Made by a program: the position numbers and the translations under genes. From Sporisorium sorghi (lineage: Eukaryota > Basidiomycota > Ustilaginomycetes > Ustilaginales > Ustilaginaceae): a stretch of DNA of 15,582 nucleotides. The notes under the pieces are model-generated. The model was given only the letters and a program-made list of their open reading frames with translations, was not told the DNA's origin and searched no databases. Each line of letters opens with the position of its first letter. Position 1 is the first letter of the stretch. This document shows, piece after piece, positions 1 through 8,830 of the stretch. Where the stretch lies: NCBI GenBank assembly GCA_023212695.1, contig JALCCG010000393.1, positions 1 to 15,582 of the forward strand, given 5' to 3'.

Positions 1-62
1 GTTATATAAGTTTTCATGGGTCAGTTTGTGGGTGTGTTGTTTGAGGTCTTTTTTTTTTTTTG

Positions 63-104
<42 letters not shown>

Positions 105-553
105 GCTGCCACGCGGGACTCTTCTTTCAAGTCCAGCGAGACAAGGATTTGCAGCCTTGGCTCTCTTGTGAAGTGTTGGAAGCGAGCGGAGATCGCCCGA
201 TCGACGCCAAAAGTGCGTCTGTTAAGACGACTCATTCTGAATTTCCTGAATTCTCTGGATATGTCGCCCGAGAGAGAAGCGATCACGAAGTCTCCCTGAG
301 CTGAGTTGGCGGATGCACGCGCGCGCTTGAAGCAAGGGTTTGTCGGAGGCGAGAGAGAGAGAGAGAGAGAAAGAGCCTCAAATCGACACACATTCCGCAC
401 GTCGCTTGTCATCTCACCTCTTCACTCGCCACCACATCCATCGTCGCATTTGCATCCATCCGCAGCCACATCATCTCCGTTCATCATCTTCTTTCTTCAC
501 CTTCCATCTTCAACAACACTCACATCAAGCTTCAAACGTTCACTTCCTACAAA
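1..553 (+). promoter_or_regulatory. Upstream region with T tract, GA run and pyrimidine-rich leader
   Basis: No gene is recognised here. A 13-base T run (49-61) is followed by GAA and a 39-base T run (65-103). A (GA)10 dinucleotide run occupies 351-370. From about 405 to 550 the + strand is strongly C/T/A-rich with few G residues, the usual look of a fungal core promoter and 5' leader, and it ends in an A-rich start-like context before the ATG at 554. It probably serves transcription of the Yra1-type gene downstream, but the transcription start cannot be placed from sequence alone. Long open frames across the T tract are artefacts of homopolymers. Confidence 0.4.
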
Positions 554-709
554 ATGGTCAGCATCCCTCGAGTCTCCGTCGATCCTTGCGCTCCTCTTTC
601 CGCTCCTCGGTCAGCTTGCAACGCGATCCCTGCCATTCCGTCGGTCACCGTCCGCGTCATGTCCGCATCATCTGGCGAAGCGCTTCGTCCAGCAAGGGAC
701 GTTCGATGA
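554..709 (+). CDS. Possible upstream ORF, 51 codons, unknown product
   Basis: The first ATG after the pyrimidine-rich leader (context CTACAAAATGG, favourable for a fungal start) opens a 51-codon frame beginning MVSIPRVSVDP and ending in TGA at 707-709. I do not recognise the peptide, and it has no signal peptide or membrane segment. It could be a regulatory upstream ORF of the Yra1 homologue at 1616, the first exon of an unrecognised gene, or chance. The first explanation fits the promoter-like sequence just before it and the absence of a convincing gene between 710 and 1615. Confidence 0.2.
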   Translation: MVSIPRVSVDPCAPLSAPRSACNAIPAIPSVTVRVMSASSGEALRPARDVR

Positions 710-1615
710 TGCCATCGCAGCTGGAAGCACACTGCCCCATCTTGACGTACAAATCACTTGCCTGGTCTTAGACCTTGACGCTAGCGCTGGCACAGAGCGA
801 TCCATCTTCCGTTAACGCGATGGAACCATCTGGTCCGAAGCTGCCGGTCGAATTTCGCTGGTTTAATCACTGTCAGCTTGCTCAGTCGCTGCTCATCGGC
901 ATCGGTCACTGTCAGAGAGCAGCCCCATCAGCAGCTCTTCGACTCGCCGGTTCGACCTCGCTTGACCGTCGACAAAGTATTCGCGGTATCCCGCACATGC
1001 TCACCGGACGCACATCGACGAGATAGGCAGGGACCTTGCAATGCTCACATCGCCGAGGACCACCGACACCGCCGAGCTGGAAGCGCTGCATGCACGCCGA
1101 GGCATTTGCTCAGTGCTTGCAAGCCATTCCATCGATCGACGACTCTATCATCCGCATCGCCTCCTCGGAACAACGCATTCTGACCAAACTTGCTACTCCA
1201 CCTTCCATTCTCCTCCACCCTTCAACTACCTGATGATGCTGCCGACCTCGTATCCGCGCTCTGTCACCCTTGTGTTGCACTCTCGCCACCTCGCTTTCCG
1301 CCACCTTTGCGCATCGTTCCGATCCTTGTCACCGCTGGCGCATCCCGACGTGTTGCGATCGTCCTTGACATCGGGCCTTTATGCGGAACACACCCTCGGT
1401 CCCGCTGTTCCGCACGCCATGGGATCCTCTGCTGGACTGACCCACGCTGCATGCCTCGATTGGATCGGCCGCCACGCACGACACTCGGACAAAACTTTGC
1501 TGCATTTGCCGGTGGACCACGTGTCTCGACCTGGTGTGCATCGACTGCTACCGTCGCCTATACGGCAACCTCTGCGCTCATGTCGATGTTTCGTGTTCTG
1601 TCCACCCAACAGTCC
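710..1615 (+). other. Unassigned 0.9-kb stretch before the Yra1 start (leader or decayed coding sequence)
   Basis: Several overlapping + strand frames are open here, but none is recognisable and none is clearly favoured. Pieces look protein-like for a few dozen codons: around 1090-1190 in the frame starting at 1036 (AFAQCLQAIPSIDDSIIRIA), then around 1215-1380 in the frame of 1190. The reading frame would have to change between them. This could be a long, intron-bearing 5' leader of the Yra1-type gene or a remnant of a broken gene. The sequence CCCAACAG at about 1605-1612, three bases before the Yra1 ATG, would serve as a 3' splice site for a leader intron. Confidence 0.25.
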
Positions 1616-2976
1616 ATGAACATTGACAAGCGTAAGTGATGCACTGGGCTAGACGAGATGCATGCTTCTTCCCGCTGGCTCCGCACGGCGTGTCCGGCCT
1701 TACCGACCTTGATGATGTACCATGGCGCAGAGGACAGCCACGTCTCGCTTGGTCGAAACGAGCTCTTCCACATCGAACGGGCGCAAAGCAAAGGCAGTTG
1801 GCGGGCTGCTGCAGCCATTAGCCTCGCTAGACTGCCACAGCAGAGCAGCAGGAGAAGCATGCACGCAGCAAGCTCCAGGACAAGGAACGAGTGCAACCAA
1901 GGCTGACACATGACCCGACCCGCCGAAAAACACACTTTGATGCAATCCGCGTCATTTCTTCCGCTTCGATACCGAACGGAAACCGCTGGACAATGGATGC
2001 GACCGAACCTTGCCGACCGGTCTTGCGCATGGCATCCCGCATCCCCTTTTGTTCCTTCTCTTGATTTTGATTGACCTACATACAGCCCTTGACCAGATCA
2101 TCGCCGACCGACCTAAGAAGACCGGCGCCGGTCGCAACGGCCAGCGCGGTCGTCGTGGAGGCCGTGGTGCTCGCCCCAGCGCCAAGGCGGCTGCCGTCGG
2201 TGCTGGCGCGCAGAACGCTGCCGTCATCGCCGCCTCGAACCGCAACAAGCCTCCCGTCGTGATCCCCGGCCGAAGCGGCAACACTGGCAGCAAGATCATT
2301 CTCAGCAACTTGCCTCTCGATGTCACCGAGGCCCAAGTCAAGGTTCGTACGATCAGGTGACATTCGAGTTCGGCGCCGAAGCAGCTCCTGACTTTTCGTC
2401 TTCAATCCTGGTCCGCAATCTATCGCCGCTTGTTCTTCAACAGGAACTCTTTGCTACCACCATCGGCCCTCTGCGCAAGGTGGCTATGAGCTACCGAGCC
2501 AACGGCCAGTCCACGGGCGTCTGCACCGTGGAGTTCCAGCGTGCTGACGATGCTGGCCGAGCCTACACGCAGTACAACAACCGACTGATCGACGGAAGTG
2601 AGTATCATTGTTGCACGAGATGCCCGACAACAAAGCCAGGACATCCGCTCAACGTCTTTCTCTCATCTTTGCACTGTTCTGGAACCTTTCAGAGAAGCCC
2701 CTCAAGGTCGAAGTCGTCGTCGACCCCTCCAAGGTGGCTGCTGCGCCGGTTGCCGGCGCCAAGGGTGCCAAGGGTGCCAAGGGTGCTGCCGCCGCTGCTG
2801 GTGCCAAGGGCAAGGGAGGACGCGGTGCCGCCGGTGCTGCCTCGACGCGTGGACCTCGCCGCGGTGCTGCTGGTGCCAAGCGCGAGGCGCGCCCCAAGAA
2901 GACGGTCGAGGACCTCGACGCCGAGATGGAGGACTACAACAAGCAGGCCTCGACGGATGCCGCTCCTGGCGCCTAA
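1616..2976 (+). CDS. YRA1: Yra1/Aly/REF-family mRNA export adaptor (RRM protein)
   Basis: CDS = join(1616..1631, 2086..2342, 2444..2597, 2693..2976), 236 aa. The family links TREX/UAP56-bound spliced mRNA to the export receptor in the nucleus. The N-terminal helix motif KPLDQIIADRPKK (residues 5-17) matches the UAP56-binding motif of Aly/REF. An RGG-like Arg/Gly patch follows (22-35). One RRM spans about 75-151, with RNP2-like IILSNLP (76-82) and RNP1-like STGVCTVEF (114-122). A low-complexity Gly/Ala/Lys linker comes next, then a C-terminal second UAP56-binding motif TVEDLDAEMEDYNK (213-226). All junctions are GT-AG: GTAAGT at 1632, GTTCGT at 2343, GTGAGT at 2598. Exon 1 is only 16 nt, but splicing it creates the conserved N-terminal motif exactly, which fixes the start. 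The first intron is 454 nt, the others 101 and 95 nt. S. pombe Mlo3 is an equivalent. Family assignment is secure; splice sites are predicted. Confidence 0.93.
2755..2781 (+). repeat. Three tandem 9-bp GGYGCCAAG units coding Gly-Ala-Lys
   Basis: The Yra1 linker is encoded by near-identical 9-base units that give GAKGAKGAK, followed by a run of alanines and a further GAKGKGG. The one degenerate base is a synonymous third position. The linker is basic and disordered, as expected between the RRM and the C-terminal UAP56-binding helix. Confidence 0.85.
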
Positions 2977-3604
2977 GCTAAGCAGCGCTTTCCACTGCCC
3001 CCCCCCCACATACCACCAATGCCAAGCTCCGACTCGCTTGTATCCTTGTTCCAGTGTCATTGCCCGAATCGATTGCAGCTCTGAATGCAGTGTCATTGCC
3101 ATCTCATCCATACCCAAGACCGAAGATCGTCTGAATCGTATGCGTGCGGCAAGTGAGAGAGGCTCGAGACCGTCGCTGAGCTGACCGATCTGACAGAAGC
3201 TCTGAATTTCTTCCGAACGCGTCGTGCGTCGCGTCTTTGCTCGAAGAAAGAGGAGCGAGAGCAACACTTTTCTGGCCCAGTCTCGTCTTCGTCTTGCTCA
3301 TCTACGCGTCACGACTCTTCACGAAATTTCTCTACCCCCTTTTTTTTTTTTTTTTTGGGGTCGTGGCTGAGCAGCATGCTGCAGCGCGAAGTGCGTGTCA
3401 GCGTGAGCGGACGATCCCTTTGAAAGACAGAGGAGGTGAGCCGAAAATGCTTCTTCTTCGACATGGTGGCTGCCGACTATCTTTGGATTCTGTCTTTCCA
3501 TCTCGACCATCATCTTCTTCTCCTGGCTGTATCGCCATATCACCGTATCGCAGGCTTTTCGCAGCATCATCGCTTCAGATTGCCAGAAAGGGCGGAAACG
3601 ATTC
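2977..3604 (+). other. Intergenic region between Yra1 and Brc1-like genes
   Basis: This 628-base stretch holds the Yra1 3' UTR and the Brc1-like promoter and leader. Visible items are a C10 run (2998-3007), a 13-bp direct repeat CAGTGTCATTGCC at 3052-3064 and 3088-3100, and a T17 tract (3340-3356) flanked by CCCCC and GGGG. A possible leader intron would run from GGTGAGCC near 3435 to a CAG shortly before 3605. No gene is supported. Confidence 0.5.
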
Positions 3605-5489
3605 ATGATGGCCAGCACGTCTTTGCAGACGCTCCCAAGAGCTCCCGCTGCCGATCTTTTCGCAGGAGTGAATTACTTTCTCAACGACGATCTCGACGAG
3701 AGCACGCAGCAAGAGGTGAGTAGCCTTCATAAGTACGGATCAGCTCTAGCATGTGCGACCGCTTCTAACGATCCCATCTCTTTCCTCTGTCTGACGTTCG
3801 GTACCCACAGATTCGTTCAATGCTCTCTTCGGGCGGCGCGCAGGAATACGACGAGCACTCGGCACCAAGCGGCAGCCAATCCGATGCGACCAATGCGCGC
3901 TTTCAGCTCGACACTGTGACGCATGTCATTTCCCTCAGCGTCGACTTCCCCGAATATCAGCATTGTCGAGAGCCTACGCTGCTCGAGCAGGCTTCCACGT
4001 CAAAAGGACCTCTTGCCGTCACGGTAAGTGCGATTTCGAAGCAAGACCAACTCGTCCACTCCTCCGATGGCCGAGTCGAAGCTGACAATCGATGGCATCC
4101 TCATTCTCTTTCTTCCCACGCCATCCGCGCTCTCGGCTCCTCCGTCCATCGTCGCCACTCGATCCTCGGGTCTCTTCCGATGCCATTCCCACCCTACAGC
4201 CACAATGGGTCCGTCGGAGTGTCCAGCTTGGTCAGCGGCTCAAGGAAGATCGGTTCTCGTGCCGAAGCGACATGATCTTCTCTGGCCTCTGCGTAAACGC
4301 CTCCAAGTCGGAACTCTCCAAAGCGGATCGAGAGCTGATCAGCAGCATCGTCGCCGCCTATGGCGGTCTGTGGCGAGAAGACCACTTTTCCGACGTCAAC
4401 GTCTATCTCACCACCTCCATCTCTAGCAACAGGCTCAAGAAGATCATCGACGCACCGGGCAAACAGACCATCTGCGCCGCACCGCAGTGGATTAGCGACT
4501 CGTGGCGCTTGCAGAAGCTGCTTCCGCTGGACTCGTATCAGTTTCTTCCGGGGCAGACCAGCTTGCCTCCGTGCTTTGCCGGGCGCACGGCGAGTGGGTC
4601 GCCTCTCAGCTCGCCGAGGAAGGATCGCGTAGCCATGAGTCTTGTGGGCGACGCCAACCGCTCGAGGTTTGATGTTGCAGGCAAGTCGAGCAGCAGTGCG
4701 GGCCGGGAAAAGAGCGTGTTCCGCGGCAAGAGTGTGCTGCTGGCACGCGATGTATGCCGAGCCAGCGAGCAGCAGCTGCGATCGTTGGAGCACTTCATTC
4801 GGCTCTCTGGGGGCACGCTGCGTCGCGCGCCCAAGGACTTGAACGGCATCGCGCAAGCCGTGCGCAACTCGGACTTTGTCGTGTGTCGATACCGAGAGGT
4901 GCAAGAGTTCCGCGAGGCGATCCGGCAGTCCAAGCAGGTCGGCAACCTCACCTGGCTCATCTGGGTCGTATCCAACGACGTGCTGAGCGACCCAAGAGAA
5001 GAGCCTTTGCACTTCCCCGTGCCTCGGCAGGGCATCGCCGAGTTCAACAAGGCCTCGATCACCATCTCAGGCTACCGCGGCACCACGCGGCAGTACCTCA
5101 CCAAGATGATCAAGCTCATGGGCGCCTCCTTCTCAGGCACGCTCAGTGTTCAGACCAGCATCTGCGTCGCAGCTAATCAGGATAGCGAAAAGACGCAGAA
5201 GGCCAAAGCGTGGGGAGTGCCCGTCGTCAACCACAAGTACATTGTCGACTCGTTCCTCGCCTGGGCACCTGTGGAAAGGGCAAAGCTCAAGTACATTGAC
5301 TTTCCCGAGGGCATCGATTACAACTTCGAAGTGGGCGATACTCGGGTCACGGACGAGAGCTTGGGGCCGTGGATCGACGATGCGATCAACAATGACGAGC
5401 CCGAGGATATGCCAACGAGCGACCCTGCCACGCCCATTGCGCCGTATGCGGTGGACGGGACTCCTACCGCTTCTGATGCTGCTGATGCC

Positions 5490-5555
<66 letters not shown>

Positions 5556-6785
5556 GAACCTGCAACACCTGCACAGCCGACCAGCCGAGTCGCAAAGCAG
5601 CCTCACGCCTCGAGCGACATCACGGGTGACACCATCGAGCCCTACGTAGCGCACGAAGTCTCGACCGACAACCCCGGAACGTCGCCGCCACCAGCAACGC
5701 CTTCGCTGCAGCAGGACGCTGGACCTTCGCACGACGACGGTTTCACCGCCATTGACACTTCGTCCGAAATGCCCAGCTCGCCCGGCCGCTCCGATCTCGC
5801 ACTGGAAAACATGGCGCCGAGTCCGACCAAGAGCATCGGCTCTCAAGGCGGCACCAAGCGCAGCCGAATGTCGATCCTGCAGGACAGTGTCAGGCAGCCC
5901 ACTACGATGGATCACCTGGAGGCCAGAGCTGTCGAGGACCAGCTCGCAGGGCAAAAGGCCAAGAAAGCGAGAAGGTCGACGTCGCCTCGCGGGAACAAAC
6001 GGCGATCCTCGGCTGCGTTCGATGAGGATGAGGACGACGACGATGAAGTGGACGCGCGCAGCGATGCACCCCTGCGCGTCGCGACGAGCAACTACAAGCT
6101 CAAGAAGAACGACGAGGCCAAGCTCAAGGCGTTGGGCATCGAGATTGTCGACGATATCGAGATCGCCGATGTGCTGGTGACGCCCAAGGTCTCGCGCTCG
6201 CCCAAGATGCTGTACGCGATTGCGTCGGGTAGCGTGGTGATTGTGTCGCCGGAGTGGCTGCAGGCGTGTCTCAAGCGGCGCGAGTGTCTCGCTCTCGACA
6301 CGGAAACCGACGCGTCACCCTACCATCTCGTCGATCGCGAGGGCGAAAAAACGTATGGCATCGTCCTCGCCGACGTGCTGCAGCGTCGCAGGACCCAGTA
6401 CACGCACGGCATCTACCACGGCCACAAGTTCTGGCTAGGACGTGGCGTCGACGAGAACGGATCGTTTTCCACGCTCATCGAGGCAGCGGGTGGGCAGGTG
6501 CTGCCGGTGCCGTTTGACGAGGGCAAGCTGCTTTCGGAGCCGCAGGTGCACCATCTCATTGTCGACGAGGAGCATACGATTGAATGGCGCCATCTGATCG
6601 GGGTTCCTACGGCGGTGCAGGGCGAGTCGCTCAAGTTCTTCAAGAAGCAGCTGATTACGGACTGCATCTTTGAGCAGCAGCCGAGGTGGGACCGGCATTT
6701 GGTGGATACGAACCGGGTGTTGGCGGCGAGTGCGGGTGCGACGCCGGTGAAGCGTGGGCGTGGTGCTGGAGGGAAGCGTCGATGA
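3605..6785 (+). CDS. BRC1: Six-BRCT genome-stability scaffold, Brc1/Rtt107 family
   Basis: CDS = join(3605..3715, 3811..4023, 4200..6785), 969 aa; introns of 95 and 176 nt, both phase 0. Brc1/Rtt107 proteins are recruited to damaged replication forks through gamma-H2A and scaffold Smc5/6, nucleases and ubiquitin ligases. Four BRCT repeats lie in the N-terminal half: about 17-120 (PQW at 109-111), 131-215 (PQWISDSW), 281-372 (LTWLIWVV) and 391-480. A long linker (480-730) carries polyalanine (540-560), S/T-P sites, a basic NLS-like stretch (about 692-710) and an acidic run (about 716-728). A C-terminal BRCT pair follows at about 731-815 (SPEWLQA, W794) and 845-940. Thr737 and Lys777 sit where the phosphoserine pocket is expected. 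This 4+2 layout and the length fit Brc1 (about 880 aa) and Rtt107 (about 1070 aa). The start was chosen because exon 1 supplies the LFAGVNYFLN strand of BRCT1. A TopBP1/PTIP-type relative is the alternative, less likely. Confidence 0.88.
5493..5552 (+). repeat. (GCT)20 trinucleotide repeat coding polyalanine
   Basis: Twenty uninterrupted GCT codons, followed by one GCC, encode 21 alanines (residues 540-560) in the disordered linker between BRCT4 and BRCT5 of the Brc1-like protein. The run uses one codon only, although neighbouring alanines use mixed codons. That points to expansion by slippage rather than selection on each residue. Confidence 0.97.
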
Positions 6786-6944
6786 GAGAGGGATGCAGTT
6801 GTACGATCACATTCGCTTTTGTTTCTTCCAACACCTCTACTTGCGTATCTTTGCGTTGTGTGTGGTGACGGTGCACATGCTCAAATCGCAACCTTGTCTG
6901 TCAGAAAGGTCTTCATTCGTGTGTCCAGATCTCGGTGAACGATC

Positions 6945-7966
6945 CTACAGGTTGCTACGAAGGAACTCGATGTAATCCTTGGTCGCAATCTCAAAGTTCT
7001 CCCCGACGTAGATGTCAAAATGATCCATCTGCGTGTAATGCTTGACGGTCGCCTTGGGAGCGTTTTTGCAGTAGGACAGCGTGGCAGCGGCAGGGGTGAC
7101 CGAGTCGAGGCCGCAGACGCCGAACAGGATGGGGCAGTGCACCGACGCGGTGTTCCAGCCCGGGTTGTAGAAAGGGACGTTGAGCATGAAGCGCGCGGCG
7201 ATGTAGTCCTTGTAGCTCTCCTGAAGATGCGCAGGGATGAGGTCGCGGAACTTGAGTGCGTCGGGGGTGTTCATCATCGCGACTGTTTCGAGCGAGCCCA
7301 TGCACGATGCAAAATATCAGCGCAGGAAACGACCAAAGAGCGTACAGGGCTGGACTTACCTTCGCCAGGTTTACCCGCCACCTTGATGGGCAACACCGAG
7401 TCCTTTCCCGAAAACAGCACGTCTCGCACACCCAACAAGCTGAGCCAGATCAGAGGCACCACTCCCGCCGTGCGCACCGAATGCCAGCCGGACGTGAACG
7501 GACACTGCGCCACCACGGCCTTGACCCTCTTGTCCCGTGCTGCGGTCGAGATCACATGCCCGCCGCTGAAGCTCGTGCCCCACAGCCCGATGCGCTGCTC
7601 GTCGACGTACTCGAGCTGACACGCGTAAGCGATCGCGGCTTGGTAGTCGTCGAGCTGATCTTGGATGTTGAGCAGCTGCCGCGGCTGCCCAGTGCTCGCG
7701 CCGAACCGGCGGTAGTCGAAGGCGATGCAGACAACGCCCAGCTCGACGAAACGCGATGCGTAGCGGTCCAGCGCCATCTCTTTGATGCCGCCTAGGCCGG
7801 AGGCTAGGATCAGCGCGGGGTACTTGGTCGATGCCTGTGCTGGGTTGGAGTGGCACGGCATGGGGCCGGAGGTAGGACGGTACAGCCACGCGGCGCAGAG
7901 GTCGCTGGCCGAGCGGAAGTGGACATCTTCGCGGGTGAAAGCGGACGACGATGCTGCGGTAGTCAT
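6945..7966 (-). CDS. Alpha/beta hydrolase (X-Pro dipeptidyl-peptidase-like / polyketide-transferase-like fold)
   Basis: CDS = complement(join(6945..7282, 7360..7966)), 314 aa, one 77-nt intron (GTAAGT donor, CAG acceptor). The frame FDYRRFGASTGQPRQ (83-97) is typical of the COG1073/S15-like hydrolase group. The nucleophile elbow is GTSFSGG (130-136) with Ser132 as likely nucleophile. Asp262 (CGLDSVTP) and His290 (MDHFD) complete the triad in the usual order. Joining the exons reads GKPGE-VAMMN and keeps the fold continuous. No signal peptide or membrane anchor is seen, so it is probably cytosolic. Fungal relatives include polyketide transferases and hydrolases of secondary-metabolite clusters, but no synthase is nearby here, so the substrate is unknown. 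It converges on the Brc1-like gene with 159 bases between stop codons. Confidence 0.88.
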
Positions 7967-8448
7967 GGTGAACCTAGCAAAACGGTGATGGGGGTTGTTG
8001 TATGCTGCAGGTCAGGATGGAAGACAGGCTCGAGTCGTCGTGCTTTTTGTAGCCATCCAGCTGCCCAGCTAGCAGTGCCTCGACCACTGAAGAGAGAGGT
8101 CCGTGGAGACAGAAGGGAGAGGGCCCGAGTGGCTGCACAGCAGAGCTCTCGAACGCCTGCAACAGCGTGACGACGCTTGCAGCACACATGCAGGATCCCC
8201 ACCACCGCTTGGCGGAGATGAAACAAAGCTGCCTTCCCCCGCATTCCGAGATTTGCGGTACAAAGGTGCTTTCACCGCTTCTTCAGCAGCCTGAAAGGGG
8301 GGGGGACAAGACACGTGTTGATGTTCGGCATAGCAGTGCCGTAGCTTGGTATGATCCTGCACAGAGAGACCAGACCCTTGATGGATCTCCTGGAAATCGC
8401 GGAAGCCACGTTCTTGCCGGTCAACAGTTCTTGGCACGTCTGTTCTAG
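7967..8448. other. Non-coding upstream region of the hydrolase gene
   Basis: No convincing gene. This 480-base stretch should contain the hydrolase promoter (read leftwards). It has a G9 run at about 8297-8305. On the - strand near 8190 there is a short MCAASVVTLL reading that faintly recalls the Pro-Cys-x-x-Cys segment of tRNA adenosine deaminases, relevant only because of the deaminase-like remnant immediately to the right; by itself it is too weak to annotate. Confidence 0.4.
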
Positions 8449-8830
8449 CTAGGATCCTTCGTCTGCGATCAAGAGTCCATCGTCAAAGAGTCGAGAGTCG
8501 GGAGTCGGAATCGTCTGCACCTGCCCTGAACGGAGTTCAAGACTTGATCTTGTCCTTGAACTCTTTGCTGAGACTCTGAGCTCGACGTTCTGCATGGCAG
8601 AAGTGATTGCTGCAGACGTTGTTGAGCTCTTGCTTCCGATACCACCGTTGACGATGATGCACCCCACCGGTGCGCTTGCCACTCCTTCGGCGAGGTTGAA
8701 CGCTTCTTTCAACCATGAGTATCTACATCGGAACTCCACCTGCGCTTTCGGCGTCGATGACGAGGCCCTCGCCGCCCTCAGCGCTTGCCAGCTTATCGTA
8801 CGTTTGCCTGAGCTTTTCCGAGGATGACAT
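8449..8830 (-). pseudogene. Decayed Tad2/ADAT2-like tRNA adenosine deaminase fragment
   Basis: Read leftwards, an ATG at 8830-8828 opens a 35-codon frame (MSSSEKLRQTYDKL...) ending at 8723. An overlapping frame, shifted and without its own ATG, continues as WLKEAFNLAEGVASAPVGC then IIVNGGIGSKSSTT and AMQNVEL, to a stop at 8449. WLKEAFxLAE-PVGCIIV-NG-IG is the opening of the CDA-fold adenosine deaminase that makes inosine at tRNA position 34. The catalytic His-Ala-Glu is replaced by Asn-Val-Glu, the PCxxC zinc motif is absent in frame, and a frameshift is needed near 8740. I therefore read this as a truncated, inactive copy, presumably with an intact gene elsewhere. The family call rests on one short conserved block recalled from the family, so a chance match is possible. 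Confidence 0.42.

Noticed and set aside
949..962. GGTTCGACCTC resembling a tRNA B box
   Set aside because: No matching A box or cloverleaf is found upstream at tRNA spacing.
1632..2085. Possible box C/D snoRNA in the long Yra1 intron (TGATGA near 1710, CTGA near 1900)
   Set aside because: The boxes are about 190 bases apart and no terminal stem was visible, so the spacing does not fit a normal C/D snoRNA.
2357..3184. 275-codon + frame running through Yra1 exon 3
   Set aside because: Only its middle part (2444-2597) is coding. The start lies in intron 2 and the remainder reads intron 3 and exon 4 out of frame; splicing restores a complete RRM and C-terminal motif.
4194..5954. Long - strand frames opposite the Brc1-like exon 3
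   Set aside because: They are shadows created by the GC-rich third positions of a clearly recognised gene; the polyserine is only the complement of the GCT repeat.
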